From Chitinophagaceae bacterium (GTDB lineage Bacteria > Bacteroidota > Bacteroidia > Chitinophagales > Chitinophagaceae), in the NCBI GenBank assembly GCA_947468255.1, contig CANIMM010000182.1:1-6609 (forward strand): a DNA stretch of 6,609 nucleotides, written 5' to 3'. How positions within the stretch are numbered: position 1 is the first letter of the stretch; the number at the start of each line of letters is the position of its first letter. Below, piece by piece: positions 1 through 6,609 of the stretch. A program made the position numbers and the translations under genes. The notes under the pieces were generated by a model. That model worked only from the letters and a program-made list of their open reading frames with translations, searched no databases and was not told where the DNA came from.

Positions 1-1890
1 ATATTACAAATAGTTTGGCTGATACCCATTTTACCATTGATTGGGTTTTTTATCAATGGGTTGGGTAGGAATAATTTATCCAAAACGCTTTCCGGGTTAA
101 TCGGAACTGGGGTGATACTGGCTTCTTTTTTGATCAGTGTGTATGTTTTTTTTAGTGTAAAGAGTGGCAATACCCATGTGGCACATTATTTTGATTTCAT
201 TCGTACCAGTTCCTTGAAAGTGGGCTTCGATTTTCAGATTGACCAGCTTTCCTCTCTTTTTTTATTGATTATTACCGGTGTGGGTTTTTTGATTCATGTG
301 TATTCTACTTCGTATATGCATGAAGAACCGTCAAAGGATTTTGCAAAATATTTTTCTTATCTGAATCTTTTCGTCTTTTCCATGTTATTACTGGTGATGG
401 GAGGCAATTACATTATCATGTTTATCGGATGGGAGGGAGTAGGACTTTGTTCATATTTGTTAATCGGGTTCTGGTTTAAAAATAATGATTTCAATAATGC
501 AGCCAAAAAGGCTTTCATTATGAACCGTATTGGGGATTTAGGTTTTCTGTTGGCAGTATTTTGGTTATTGTCAAAGCTCGGAACAGCCGATTACCACGAG
601 GTATTTGCCAATGTATCCAAATTATCTGCTATTGATATTACGGGAATCACGTTGCTGTTATTTGTAGGTGCTACGGGTAAAAGTGCTCAAATACCTTTGT
701 ATACCTGGTTGCCAGATGCCATGGCAGGCCCTACACCAGTAAGTGCCTTGATTCATGCCGCTACAATGGTAACTGCAGGTATTTATATGATTGCTCGGAG
801 CAATATCTTATTTACAATGGCACCTACCACACAAGCAATTGTTTCAATCGTGGGGCTGTCAACAGCGCTTATTGCCGCTACCATTGCTGTAAAACAAAAT
901 GACATTAAAAAAGTATTGGCCTACTCTACCGTTAGCCAGTTGGGATATATGTTTGTAGGATTGGGAGTAGGGGCTTATACAGGAGCGGTATTTCATGTAA
1001 TGACCCATGCATTTTTCAAGGCGTTACTATTTCTAGGTGCGGGAAGTGTTATTCATGCAATGGGTGGTGAGCAGGATATGCGCAATATGGGCGGATTAAA
1101 AAAATACATGCGTATTACCCATGTTAGTTTTTTATTGGGTTGTCTGGCTATCGCAGGAATGCCGCCTTTTTCAGGTTTCTTTTCTAAGGATGAAATACTG
1201 GCAGCTGCATTTGCTCATAATCCTATATTGTGGGTAGGAGCTGTTGCGGGTGCCTTGCTGACTGCTTTTTATATGTTTCGTTTGTACGCAATGACATTCC
1301 TGGGTAAATTTAGGGGAACCCATGAGCAGGAGCATCATTTGCACGAAAGTCCGGCGGCTATTACCATTCCCTTGGTGGTACTAGCGATATTGGCGGTGGT
1401 AGGTGGTTGGATTGGAATACCGGAAGTATTCATGCATGGAGGCCATCGGCTAGAAGCTTTTCTAGAACCTGTTTTTGCACAAAGTAATTTGATAGCAGTA
1501 AAGCATGAATTATCGCACGCTACAGAATATTCGCTTATGGCCATATCGGTAGGCGGGGCTTTGATTGCTTTGATAGTTGCTTGGAAAAAGTTTAGCAAAT
1601 ATGAGCAATCAGCATCATCGGAAACCGGTATTGGTAAAATAGTAGCTAATAAATGGTATGTTGATGAGTTGTATGATACAATGATCGTTCAGCCATTGCA
1701 GTCATTGGCAACTTTTTTAAATCGAGTGATCGAAAAAAATATCATTGATGGCCTAGTCAACGGAGTTGGTAAGGCGGTTCAATATGGAAGTAGGCAGATA
1801 CGCTTACTACAAAGTGGTCAAGTAGGCACCTATATTTTATTAATGGTTATAGGTATGTTGGTTTTATTTATTATTCAATTGTTTTTATAA
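1..1890 (+). CDS. nuoL: NADH-quinone oxidoreductase subunit L (5'-truncated by window edge)
   Basis: This is the distal proton-pumping, antiporter-like subunit of respiratory complex I in the inner membrane. The frame is open from base 1, giving 629 visible residues. The segment before the TTG at 37 reads like the usual NuoL N-terminus (VWLIPILPLIGF), so the true start is probably only a few codons upstream of the window. Counting from base 1, the channel residues are Glu145 in GWEGVGLCSY, Lys227 in GKSAQIP, His252 in SALIHAATM, His336 and Lys340 in MTHAFFKALLF, and Lys396 in GFFSKDEIL. They match the E. coli NuoL functional residues in order and spacing. A His-rich loop (HEQEHHLHESP, about 441-451) precedes the C-terminal part, which holds the region expected to form the long lateral helix and a final membrane segment at about 609-629. 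The length is normal for the family (E. coli 613). nuoM follows after 12 nt, which indicates an operon. Confidence 0.97.
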   Translation: MLQIVWLIPILPLIGFFINGLGRNNLSKTLSGLIGTGVILASFLISVYVFFSVKSGNTHVAHYFDFIRTSSLKVGFDFQIDQLSSLFLLIITGVGFLIHVYSTSYMHEEPSKDFAKYFSYLNLFVFSMLLLVMGGNYIIMFIGWEGVGLCSYLLIGFWFKNNDFNNAAKKAFIMNRIGDLGFLLAVFWLLSKLGTADYHEVFANVSKLSAIDITGITLLLFVGATGKSAQIPLYTWLPDAMAGPTPVSALIHAATMVTAGIYMIARSNILFTMAPTTQAIVSIVGLSTALIAATIAVKQNDIKKVLAYSTVSQLGYMFVGLGVGAYTGAVFHVMTHAFFKALLFLGAGSVIHAMGGEQDMRNMGGLKKYMRITHVSFLLGCLAIAGMPPFSGFFSKDEILAAAFAHNPILWVGAVAGALLTAFYMFRLYAMTFLGKFRGTHEQEHHLHESPAAITIPLVVLAILAVVGGWIGIPEVFMHGGHRLEAFLEPVFAQSNLIAVKHELSHATEYSLMAISVGGALIALIVAWKKFSKYEQSASSETGIGKIVANKWYVDELYDTMIVQPLQSLATFLNRVIEKNIIDGLVNGVGKAVQYGSRQIRLLQSGQVGTYILLMVIGMLVLFIIQLFL

Positions 1891-1902
1891 AATATATTCC
1901 TG

Positions 1903-3381
1903 ATGTTTGGAAACGACATAACAATCCCTCATTTATTGATTTTCTTTCCCTTGGTTGCGGGATTAATTACTTTTTTTATAAGAAAAGAATCTTCAGTGAA
2001 GGCCTGGAGTTTATTGTCTGTAATCCTAACATTGATCATTTCCATTGCCAGTCTCTATTATCGAAATGACAGAGCATTGAGTGGTTTGAATTTCAATTAC
2101 CAATGGATCAAATACATGGGTGCTAGTATTTCATTGAGCCTTGATGGAATGGGCAGGCTGCTGACTTTTTTGACTGCATTTTCATTCCCAGTTATTTTTA
2201 TTGCATCTTACCGGAATGTCTATAAAAATACCAACGTTTTTTATGGTTTGCTATTGCTTGCACAAGCTGGTTTGATGGGCGTATTTCTTTCATCCGATGC
2301 ATTACTATTTTATTTCTTTTGGGAGCTGGCATTAATTCCAGTTTATTTTTTATGTAGTTATTGGGGTGGGGAAAAAAGAATCGCGGCTACTTTTAAATTT
2401 TTCATTTATACTTTTACAGGGTCTCTGTTTCTGCTAGTGGGGATCATATATGTTTACTTGCAAACTGGAGGCACTCCCTTTTCGGACCATAGTTTTTCTT
2501 TGCAAGCTTTTCGTGCTGTAGTTTTAAGTTCGGCTCAGCAAAACTTTTTATTTTGGTTATTCTTTGTAGCATTTGCAGTTAAGATGCCCATCTTTCCTTT
2601 TCATACATGGCAGCCAGATACCTACGAACAGGCGCCTACTTCGGTAACCATGGTTTTGAGTGGTGTGATGGTGAAGATGGGGGTATTTGGGGTGATACGC
2701 TGGCTCTTGCCTATTTTCCCATTGGCTGTTGCGAAATTCGACAACGTAGTGATTGGATTATCTGTAATAGGAATGATTTATGCCAGCTTGATTGCAATCA
2801 AACAGGACGACCTGAAAAGATTGGTTGCCTATTCTTCCATTGCGCATATTGGTTTAATGTGTGCGGCTATTTTTTCTGTACAATCCATCGCATTAGAAGG
2901 GGTAATGATACAAATGTTTAGCCATGGTATTAATATCATCGGTTTGTGGATAGTAATTGAATTAATTGAAAAACAACTAGGGACAAGAAAAATTTCACAA
3001 TTGGGCGGGTTGGCGCACAAAGCTCCGGTATTAACTATTTTACTGGTTGTTATTGTATTTGCAAATATCGCATTGCCGCTTACAAATGCATTTGTAGGCG
3101 AATTCATGATGTTTGGCGGATTGTTTAGATTCAATATTTGGTATGCGGCATTTGCAGGAGTAAGTATTGTCTTGGCAGCGGTATATACCTTAAATATGGT
3201 TCAAAAGGTTTTTTACGGAGCAACCAATTCCATTACAGAAAGTATGAAAGAAATTTCATTGAATGAAAAATTAGTATTGATCCTTTTGGTAGTGCTGATT
3301 TTTATTGCGGGGGTATACCCACAGCCATTTTTTGAATTAACAAAAGATTCAGTAGCTACCATTACAGCAAGATTTAAATAA
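1903..3381 (+). CDS. nuoM: NADH-quinone oxidoreductase subunit M
   Basis: This 492-residue multi-spanning membrane protein is the middle antiporter-like proton channel of complex I (E. coli NuoM has 509 residues). Conserved positions visible are Glu141 in FFWELALIPVYF, Lys227 in AVKMPIFPFHTW, Lys258 in GVMVKMG, His315 in SSIAHIG, His341 in FSHGIN, and Glu400 in FVGEF. Glu400 is the NuoM-type residue that replaces the terminal lysine of NuoL and NuoN, so it separates this gene from its paralogues. The loop after the channel lysine reads WQPDTYEQAPT where E. coli has WLPDAHSQAPT; I take this as a lineage variant. The ATG at 1903 follows the nuoL stop by 12 nt. No Shine-Dalgarno site is visible before it, so translation may be coupled to nuoL or use the A/T-rich initiation common in Bacteroidota. 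Nothing suggests truncation or frameshift. Confidence 0.97.
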   Translation: MFGNDITIPHLLIFFPLVAGLITFFIRKESSVKAWSLLSVILTLIISIASLYYRNDRALSGLNFNYQWIKYMGASISLSLDGMGRLLTFLTAFSFPVIFIASYRNVYKNTNVFYGLLLLAQAGLMGVFLSSDALLFYFFWELALIPVYFLCSYWGGEKRIAATFKFFIYTFTGSLFLLVGIIYVYLQTGGTPFSDHSFSLQAFRAVVLSSAQQNFLFWLFFVAFAVKMPIFPFHTWQPDTYEQAPTSVTMVLSGVMVKMGVFGVIRWLLPIFPLAVAKFDNVVIGLSVIGMIYASLIAIKQDDLKRLVAYSSIAHIGLMCAAIFSVQSIALEGVMIQMFSHGINIIGLWIVIELIEKQLGTRKISQLGGLAHKAPVLTILLVVIVFANIALPLTNAFVGEFMMFGGLFRFNIWYAAFAGVSIVLAAVYTLNMVQKVFYGATNSITESMKEISLNEKLVLILLVVLIFIAGVYPQPFFELTKDSVATITARFK

Positions 3382-3409
3382 TCCTAATCTTAAATTATTC
3401 CGTCTAATC

Positions 3410-3416
3410 GGGAGGG
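3410..3416 (+). promoter_or_regulatory. Shine-Dalgarno-like site of nuoN
   Basis: GGGAGGGG spans roughly 3410-3417 within a purine run that continues to the nuoN start. Its GGAGG core ends about 12 nt before the ATG at 3428, slightly longer than the usual spacing. It stands out because no comparable site precedes nuoM, the permease or the gene at 6549. It may let nuoN be translated independently of nuoM across the 46-nt gap. Use by the ribosome is inferred, not shown. Confidence 0.5.
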
Positions 3417-3427
3417 GAAAGAAAAAT

Positions 3428-4837
3428 ATGAATGCAATTTTATTAACAGCAATCTGGGGTATTATCATGATGTTTGGAGGTGTATTCTTCAAAAGCAAGT
3501 CAACGCCTAAATACTGGGCTATTGCAGGCTTGGTAATAATTATTATTTCGAATTGCCTAGAGCTTACATCGGGGGAAGCTTTTTTTGCTATCGACAGTAA
3601 CAATATGTTGTCTTTCAATAGCTTTAATTTAACCTTTATAACGGTAGCCCTAGTCAGTACTTTGTTATTCTTTTTGCTTAGTGGCAGCGATATCGAAAAA
3701 GTGGGAGACAATGTTTCCGAATATTTCGCATTGATATTTTTTGTTTTATGCGGTGTTTGTCTTTCGGCTACCTACAATACCTTGCTGATATTATTTCTAG
3801 GAATTGAGATCATGTCCATTCCACTTTATATTTTAACTGGAGCCGACAAACGAAATTTAAAAAGCAATGAAGCTGCATTGAAATATTTTTTGATGGGGGC
3901 ATTTTCTACCGGCATCATGTTGATGGGGATTGCTTTTGTTTATGGCGGAAACAGTGCGGGTACTTTTTTCATCAACGATATTAATATGGGCGAAGGAAAG
4001 ATGCCGGTATTGATTGCTATCGGGATGGTATTTATGCTGATTGCTATGTCATTTAAAGTGTCGGCAGCTCCTTTTCATTTTTGGACACCTGATGTATATG
4101 AGGGCGCACCTACGGTTTTCACTTCTTTTATGGCCACCATTGTAAAGATTGCAGGATTTATGGCCTTTATTCGTTTGTTTGAAAATTCATTTGGAAAGGT
4201 GCACGGACAATGGCAGCTATTGATTGCGGTGATCACTGCGGCAACCCTATTTATTGGTAATTTGACGGCAGTATTTCAACAGAGTGTTAAAAGAATGCTT
4301 GCCTATTCAAGCATTGCACAGGCTGGATTTATGTTATTGGCTGTTTTTGCCCTCAATGATACCGCAAAGGAGGGCTTGGTTTTATATGCGGCGGCTTATA
4401 GTTTGGCTACGATTGGGCTATTTGCGATTTTAATAAAAATGTATGACTACACAATAGATGGATTTAATGGCTTGGCCAAAAATGAGCCAGTGTTGGCGGT
4501 TACTGCCACTATATTTTTATTGTCTTTAACTGGCATACCGCTAACAGCTGGATTTCAAAGTAAATTTTTAATGTTAATAGCGGCTCTTCGGGATGGACAC
4601 CAGCATTGGTTGGTATTGTGGGCCGTAATTTGCGCCGCTGTCAGCGCCTATTATTATTTTAAAATCATTCAGGCAATGTTCTTTAAGGAAGCTGGCCAGG
4701 ATGTAAAAGAGCATGGCTCAATCGCAGCTGGTTCGGTTATTACGATTGGCTTTAAGGCGCTTTTAATCTTCACTGCAATCTTACTCATTCTACTGGGTTT
4801 ATTCCCTTTCTTACTTACCGAGTGGTTGCATTATTGA
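3428..4837 (+). CDS. nuoN: NADH-quinone oxidoreductase subunit N
   Basis: This 469-residue polytopic membrane protein is the third antiporter-like subunit of complex I, the one nearest the quinone module (E. coli NuoN has 485 residues). Channel residues are Glu127 in LGIEIMSIPLYIL, Lys210 in SFKVSAAPFHFWTPDVYEG, Lys240 in ATIVKIAG, and Lys379 in GFQSKF. The FHFWTPDVYEGAPT signature is typical of NuoN and distinguishes it from NuoL and NuoM. The start at 3428 is supported by a purine-rich GGGAGGGG upstream and by a first hydrophobic segment beginning immediately (ILLTAIWGIIMMF). The gene lies 46 nt after nuoM. It is probably the last nuo gene, because the next gene is unrelated and 179 nt away. 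All three channel subunits are therefore present in the standard L-M-N order. Confidence 0.97.
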   Translation: MNAILLTAIWGIIMMFGGVFFKSKSTPKYWAIAGLVIIIISNCLELTSGEAFFAIDSNNMLSFNSFNLTFITVALVSTLLFFLLSGSDIEKVGDNVSEYFALIFFVLCGVCLSATYNTLLILFLGIEIMSIPLYILTGADKRNLKSNEAALKYFLMGAFSTGIMLMGIAFVYGGNSAGTFFINDINMGEGKMPVLIAIGMVFMLIAMSFKVSAAPFHFWTPDVYEGAPTVFTSFMATIVKIAGFMAFIRLFENSFGKVHGQWQLLIAVITAATLFIGNLTAVFQQSVKRMLAYSSIAQAGFMLLAVFALNDTAKEGLVLYAAAYSLATIGLFAILIKMYDYTIDGFNGLAKNEPVLAVTATIFLLSLTGIPLTAGFQSKFLMLIAALRDGHQHWLVLWAVICAAVSAYYYFKIIQAMFFKEAGQDVKEHGSIAAGSVITIGFKALLIFTAILLILLGLFPFLLTEWLHY

Positions 4838-4865
4838 TTTCGTTTGAGTAGTGGCAAACCGTCCA

Positions 4866-4898
4866 ATTGGATGTAGCCCTCTTTTATTTTTAAGTTAG
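4866..4898 (+). promoter_or_regulatory. Candidate Bacteroidota-type promoter before the permease gene
   Basis: An ATTG at 4866-4869 is followed 21 nt later by TAAGTTAG at 4891-4898. This resembles the Bacteroidota sigma-ABfr pattern (TTTG near -33, TAnnTTTG near -7), with one mismatch in each element. It would start transcription near 4904 and leave a leader of about 110 nt before the ATG at 5017. The gap from 4838 to 5016 is otherwise AT-rich and holds no gene, tRNA or clear terminator. In such DNA a match of this quality can arise by chance. Confidence 0.2.
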
Positions 4899-5016
4899 AG
4901 AACTTTCAATAATTATATTAAACAAAATGCGATTGATATACTGTTAATTACCGCTTATACTCTTTTTTGGGTATGTATACTATTTCGGAATTAACTTTAT
5001 TGTGAATAAAATTTTC

Positions 5017-6300
5017 ATGAAGACAGCCGACTCCATTGCACTTTCTTACAACACGATCAAAAGTAACCGTTTGCGAACAGCTATTACGGTAATAATTATT
5101 GCATTGGGCATAATGGCATTGATTGCTATTATTACAGCAGTGGAGGCTGTCAACCAAAGTCTTACCCAAAGTTTTTCTACCATGGGCGCCAATGCATTTA
5201 GTATTCGTTTTAGGGAGCGCAATGTGCAATTTGGTGGTGGACCTAATCGCCAAGGGGCCAAAAAATCATCCCGTAAGTCGTTGATAGCTAAAAAATCAAA
5301 TGAAGGCAAAGTGATCACCTTTGACGAGGCCAGGGCATTTAAGGAGCGATATTCTTTTCCGGCAATGGTGGGCATTGCATTACCGGGCCCGTCAGGAGTT
5401 ATTGTTAATACAGATTCAAAAAAGACGAATCCGGATATAAGGGTACTCGGAGGGGATGAAAATTATTTGCAACTCAATGGATACGAATTATCCGATGGTA
5501 GGGATTTTAATGAAGCCGATGTTGAATCTGGAAGGAGTGTTTGTGTAATTGGAAACGTGATTGCTCAAAAGTTGTTTGGTGAAAATGCACAACTTGCCAT
5601 TGATAAAATTATCAGCGTTTCCAATAGAAAGTATCGAATTATAGGTGTTTTGAAAGACAAGGGCAGCAGTGCTTTCATGAATTCAGACAAAGTGGTTATA
5701 ACCACTTATAATAACATCAGGCGTATGTTTGGTTCCGAAGGGAGGTCGTACAATATTGCAGTGATGGTAAGTGATTTAAAAATGATGGAAGTGGCTGTGG
5801 GAGAGGCAAAGGGGGCCTTCAGGCCGGTTCGTAAATTGGATATCAAGGAGGACGACAATTTCTATATTGACCAAAGTGACAGCATCGCACAATCGCTGAT
5901 GAAAAACCTGGGTTTTTTGAAATATGCAACATTGGCCATTGCCTTAATCACCCTGATAGGTGCGGCCATTGGTTTGATGAATATCATGCTGGTAGCGGTA
6001 AATGAACGCACCAAGGAGATTGGGCTAATCAAGTCCCTTGGGGGCAAGGCTGGCGAGGTAAGGGCCCAATTTCTATGGGAATCTATTTTAATTAGCCTGA
6101 TGGGAGCCTTTGTAGGAATCCTTTCGGGCATTTTGTTTGGAAATATAGTGGCTGTGCTACTTAAAACAGGTTTTGTTATCCCTTGGCTTTGGATTTGTAT
6201 CGGAGTGGTGGTTTGTTCATTGGTCGGCCTCTTGGCAGGCCTGTATCCTGCTTACAAGGCAGCTAAACTGGATCCTATCGTGGCTTTGCGATATGAATAG
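5017..6300 (+). CDS. ABC transporter permease, MacB/FtsX type
   Basis: This inner-membrane permease belongs to the MacB/LolE/FtsX superfamily, whose members use cytoplasmic ATPases to drive periplasmic work such as efflux or lipoprotein release. Numbered from the GTG at 5002, there is a first membrane helix (about 27-47), a MacB-type periplasmic core domain (about 48-300) and a C-terminal FtsX domain. The FtsX domain has three helices (about 307-332, 360-386, 393-415). The cytoplasmic coupling segment NERTKEIGLIKSLGG and the ending GLYPAYKAAKLDPIVALRYE are classic for the family. I chose the ATG at 5017 (427 residues, MKTADSIALSYNTIKSN) because it fits the usual short N-terminus. The in-frame GTG at 5002 adds five residues, and neither start has a Shine-Dalgarno site. 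A basic Gly/Ser/Lys-rich stretch (about 77-104) interrupts the early periplasmic domain. There is no ATPase domain and no adjacent ATPase gene, so partner and substrate are unknown. Confidence 0.92.
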   Translation: MKTADSIALSYNTIKSNRLRTAITVIIIALGIMALIAIITAVEAVNQSLTQSFSTMGANAFSIRFRERNVQFGGGPNRQGAKKSSRKSLIAKKSNEGKVITFDEARAFKERYSFPAMVGIALPGPSGVIVNTDSKKTNPDIRVLGGDENYLQLNGYELSDGRDFNEADVESGRSVCVIGNVIAQKLFGENAQLAIDKIISVSNRKYRIIGVLKDKGSSAFMNSDKVVITTYNNIRRMFGSEGRSYNIAVMVSDLKMMEVAVGEAKGAFRPVRKLDIKEDDNFYIDQSDSIAQSLMKNLGFLKYATLAIALITLIGAAIGLMNIMLVAVNERTKEIGLIKSLGGKAGEVRAQFLWESILISLMGAFVGILSGILFGNIVAVLLKTGFVIPWLWICIGVVVCSLVGLLAGLYPAYKAAKLDPIVALRYE

Positions 6301-6363
6301 GGGGTATCTAAAATAGCGCTGATTGAATACCTTGAATTCGATTTTTTTTTAATATCCCCCTAT
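6297..6363 (+). repeat. Inverted repeat overlapping the permease stop codon; possible terminator
   Basis: ATAGGGGG at 6297-6304, which contains the TAG stop, is perfectly complementary to CCCCCTAT at 6356-6363. Two further A-T pairs are possible if one T (6305) is bulged. The loop of 51 nt includes a run of nine T (6342-6350). A competing smaller hairpin can pair GGTAT (6303-6307) with ATACC (6327-6331), about 10 nt before that T run. Neither structure is a textbook intrinsic terminator: the large stem has no T tract after it, and the small stem is short and distant from its T tract. A role in transcript 3'-end formation or stability after the permease gene is the simplest inference. Confidence 0.35.
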
Positions 6364-6396
6364 AATATTAATAAAGGTTTATTTTTTTTCTTCTAA

Positions 6397-6428
6397 GTTG
6401 TTTCATTCAATTATTTTATTAACTTGTG
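6397..6428 (+). promoter_or_regulatory. Candidate Bacteroidota-type promoter before the right-edge gene
   Basis: GTTG at 6397-6400 is followed by exactly 19 nt and then TAACTTGTG at 6420-6428. This approximates the TTTG / TAnnTTTG arrangement of Bacteroidota housekeeping promoters, with imperfect matches in both elements. Transcription would begin near 6434, leaving a leader of about 115 nt before the ATG at 6549. The surrounding 6301-6548 interval is non-coding and very AT-rich, so chance matches are likely. Confidence 0.25.
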
Positions 6429-6548
6429 CCTCTCTAAAAATATTTCTATTTATCATTTGATGGTGGGAATAGTTTTTTTGCTTAGCATTGTAAAACGAAA
6501 TTTTTTTTCAAACCAATTTTCACTTTAACACACAAAAAATCGAACGTT

Positions 6549-6609
6549 ATGGCAGAAACAAAATCAACTGCAAATGTAAAACCATCTACATCAGTACAAG
6601 TAAAAAAAT
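6549..6609 (+). CDS. Start of an unidentified protein (3'-truncated by window edge)
   Basis: An ATG at 6549 opens a frame that stays open to the window end and shows 20 residues, MAETKSTANVKPSTSVQVKK. The visible part is hydrophilic, rich in Lys, Ser and Thr, and looks like a disordered N-terminal tail with no signal peptide. No Shine-Dalgarno site precedes it, but the 25 nt upstream are A-rich (cacaaaaaatcgaacgtt), which is common before well-expressed Bacteroidota genes. A 248-nt gap from the permease suggests its own promoter. Tails of this kind precede several families; from memory, Bacteroidota MotA/TolQ/ExbB proton-channel proteins often begin this way, but 20 residues cannot decide it. 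That an actual gene starts here is more secure than any function. Confidence 0.6.
   Translation, partial: MAETKSTANVKPSTSVQVKK

Noticed and set aside
1335..1598. 87-codon open frame on the minus strand inside nuoL
   Set aside because: It lies wholly within a well-conserved nuoL region, has no recognisable domain and is explained as a shadow of the coding strand.
2607..2921. 104-codon + strand frame inside nuoM
   Set aside because: It is an out-of-frame reading of the conserved NuoM channel region, with Cys/Arg/Gly-rich composition and no family signature.
2829..3134. 101-codon minus-strand frame inside nuoM
   Set aside because: It is fully contained in nuoM and has no start signal or recognisable motif.
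3349..3711. 120-codon minus-strand frame across the nuoM-nuoN junction
   Set aside because: It overlaps both genes and the intergenic purine run. The peptide looks like antisense of membrane-protein codons, with no domain.
1..4837. nuoL, nuoM and nuoN as an Mrp-type Na+/H+ antiporter (MrpA/MrpD) operon
   Set aside because: The three genes occur in L-M-N order with subunit-specific signatures (NuoM GEF glutamate, NuoN FHFWTPDVYEG, NuoL GWEGVGLCSY and lateral-helix region). No small Mrp subunits are interleaved.
4842..4859. GTTTG/CAAAC hairpin just after nuoN as an intrinsic terminator
   Set aside because: The stem is only 5 bp, low in GC and has an 8-nt loop. The T-rich stretch is more than 20 nt further on, so it does not meet the usual terminator pattern.
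4862..4871. Perfect 10-bp palindrome TCCAATTGGA as an operator
   Set aside because: A 10-bp palindrome is expected roughly once per kilobase by chance, and no second copy or longer symmetry was seen nearby.
4948..5375. Two minus-strand frames (4948-5253 and 5046-5375) opposite the permease start
   Set aside because: Both overlap the clear MacB-type coding sequence and show no independent family signature. The first has an odd Cys/Asn/His-rich composition typical of a spurious frame.
5862..6131. 89-codon minus-strand frame opposite the FtsX domain
   Set aside because: The + strand here encodes the conserved FtsX helices and coupling segment, so this is a shadow.

Overview
The window looks like an ordinary chromosomal segment of a Bacteroidota bacterium, plausibly in or near the Chitinophagaceae. 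The evidence is AT-rich DNA, three NADH dehydrogenase subunits with Bacteroidota-like sequence, a near absence of Shine-Dalgarno sites, and T/A-rich intergenic leaders. The family assignment is judged from remembered protein sequences, not from a search. All real genes are on the + strand.

Region 1 (1-4837) is the 3' end of a respiratory complex I (nuo) operon. It holds nuoL (cut at its 5' end by the window edge), nuoM and nuoN, tightly packed with gaps of 12 and 46 nt. These are the three Mrp-antiporter-like proton-pumping subunits of the membrane arm. Each keeps the expected glutamate and lysines of its proton channel, so all three look intact and functional. The NADH-oxidising and quinone-binding subunits would lie upstream, outside the window.

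Region 2 (4838-5016) is a non-coding gap with one weak promoter candidate. It is followed by a complete MacB/FtsX-type ABC transporter permease (5017-6300). No partner ATPase gene is in the window. This gene is probably transcribed separately from nuo.

Region 3 (6301-6548) is a very AT-rich intergenic stretch with four long T tracts. An 8-bp inverted repeat begins at the permease stop codon and may act in 3'-end formation, and there is one weak promoter candidate. At 6549 a new reading frame starts and runs off the window. Only its first 20 residues are visible, so its product cannot be assigned firmly.

I found no mobile element, CRISPR array, RNA gene or evident new system. The points most worth a second look are the T-rich leader with its inverted repeat, the orphan permease with a basic Gly/Ser/Lys-rich insert, and the truncated gene at the right edge.
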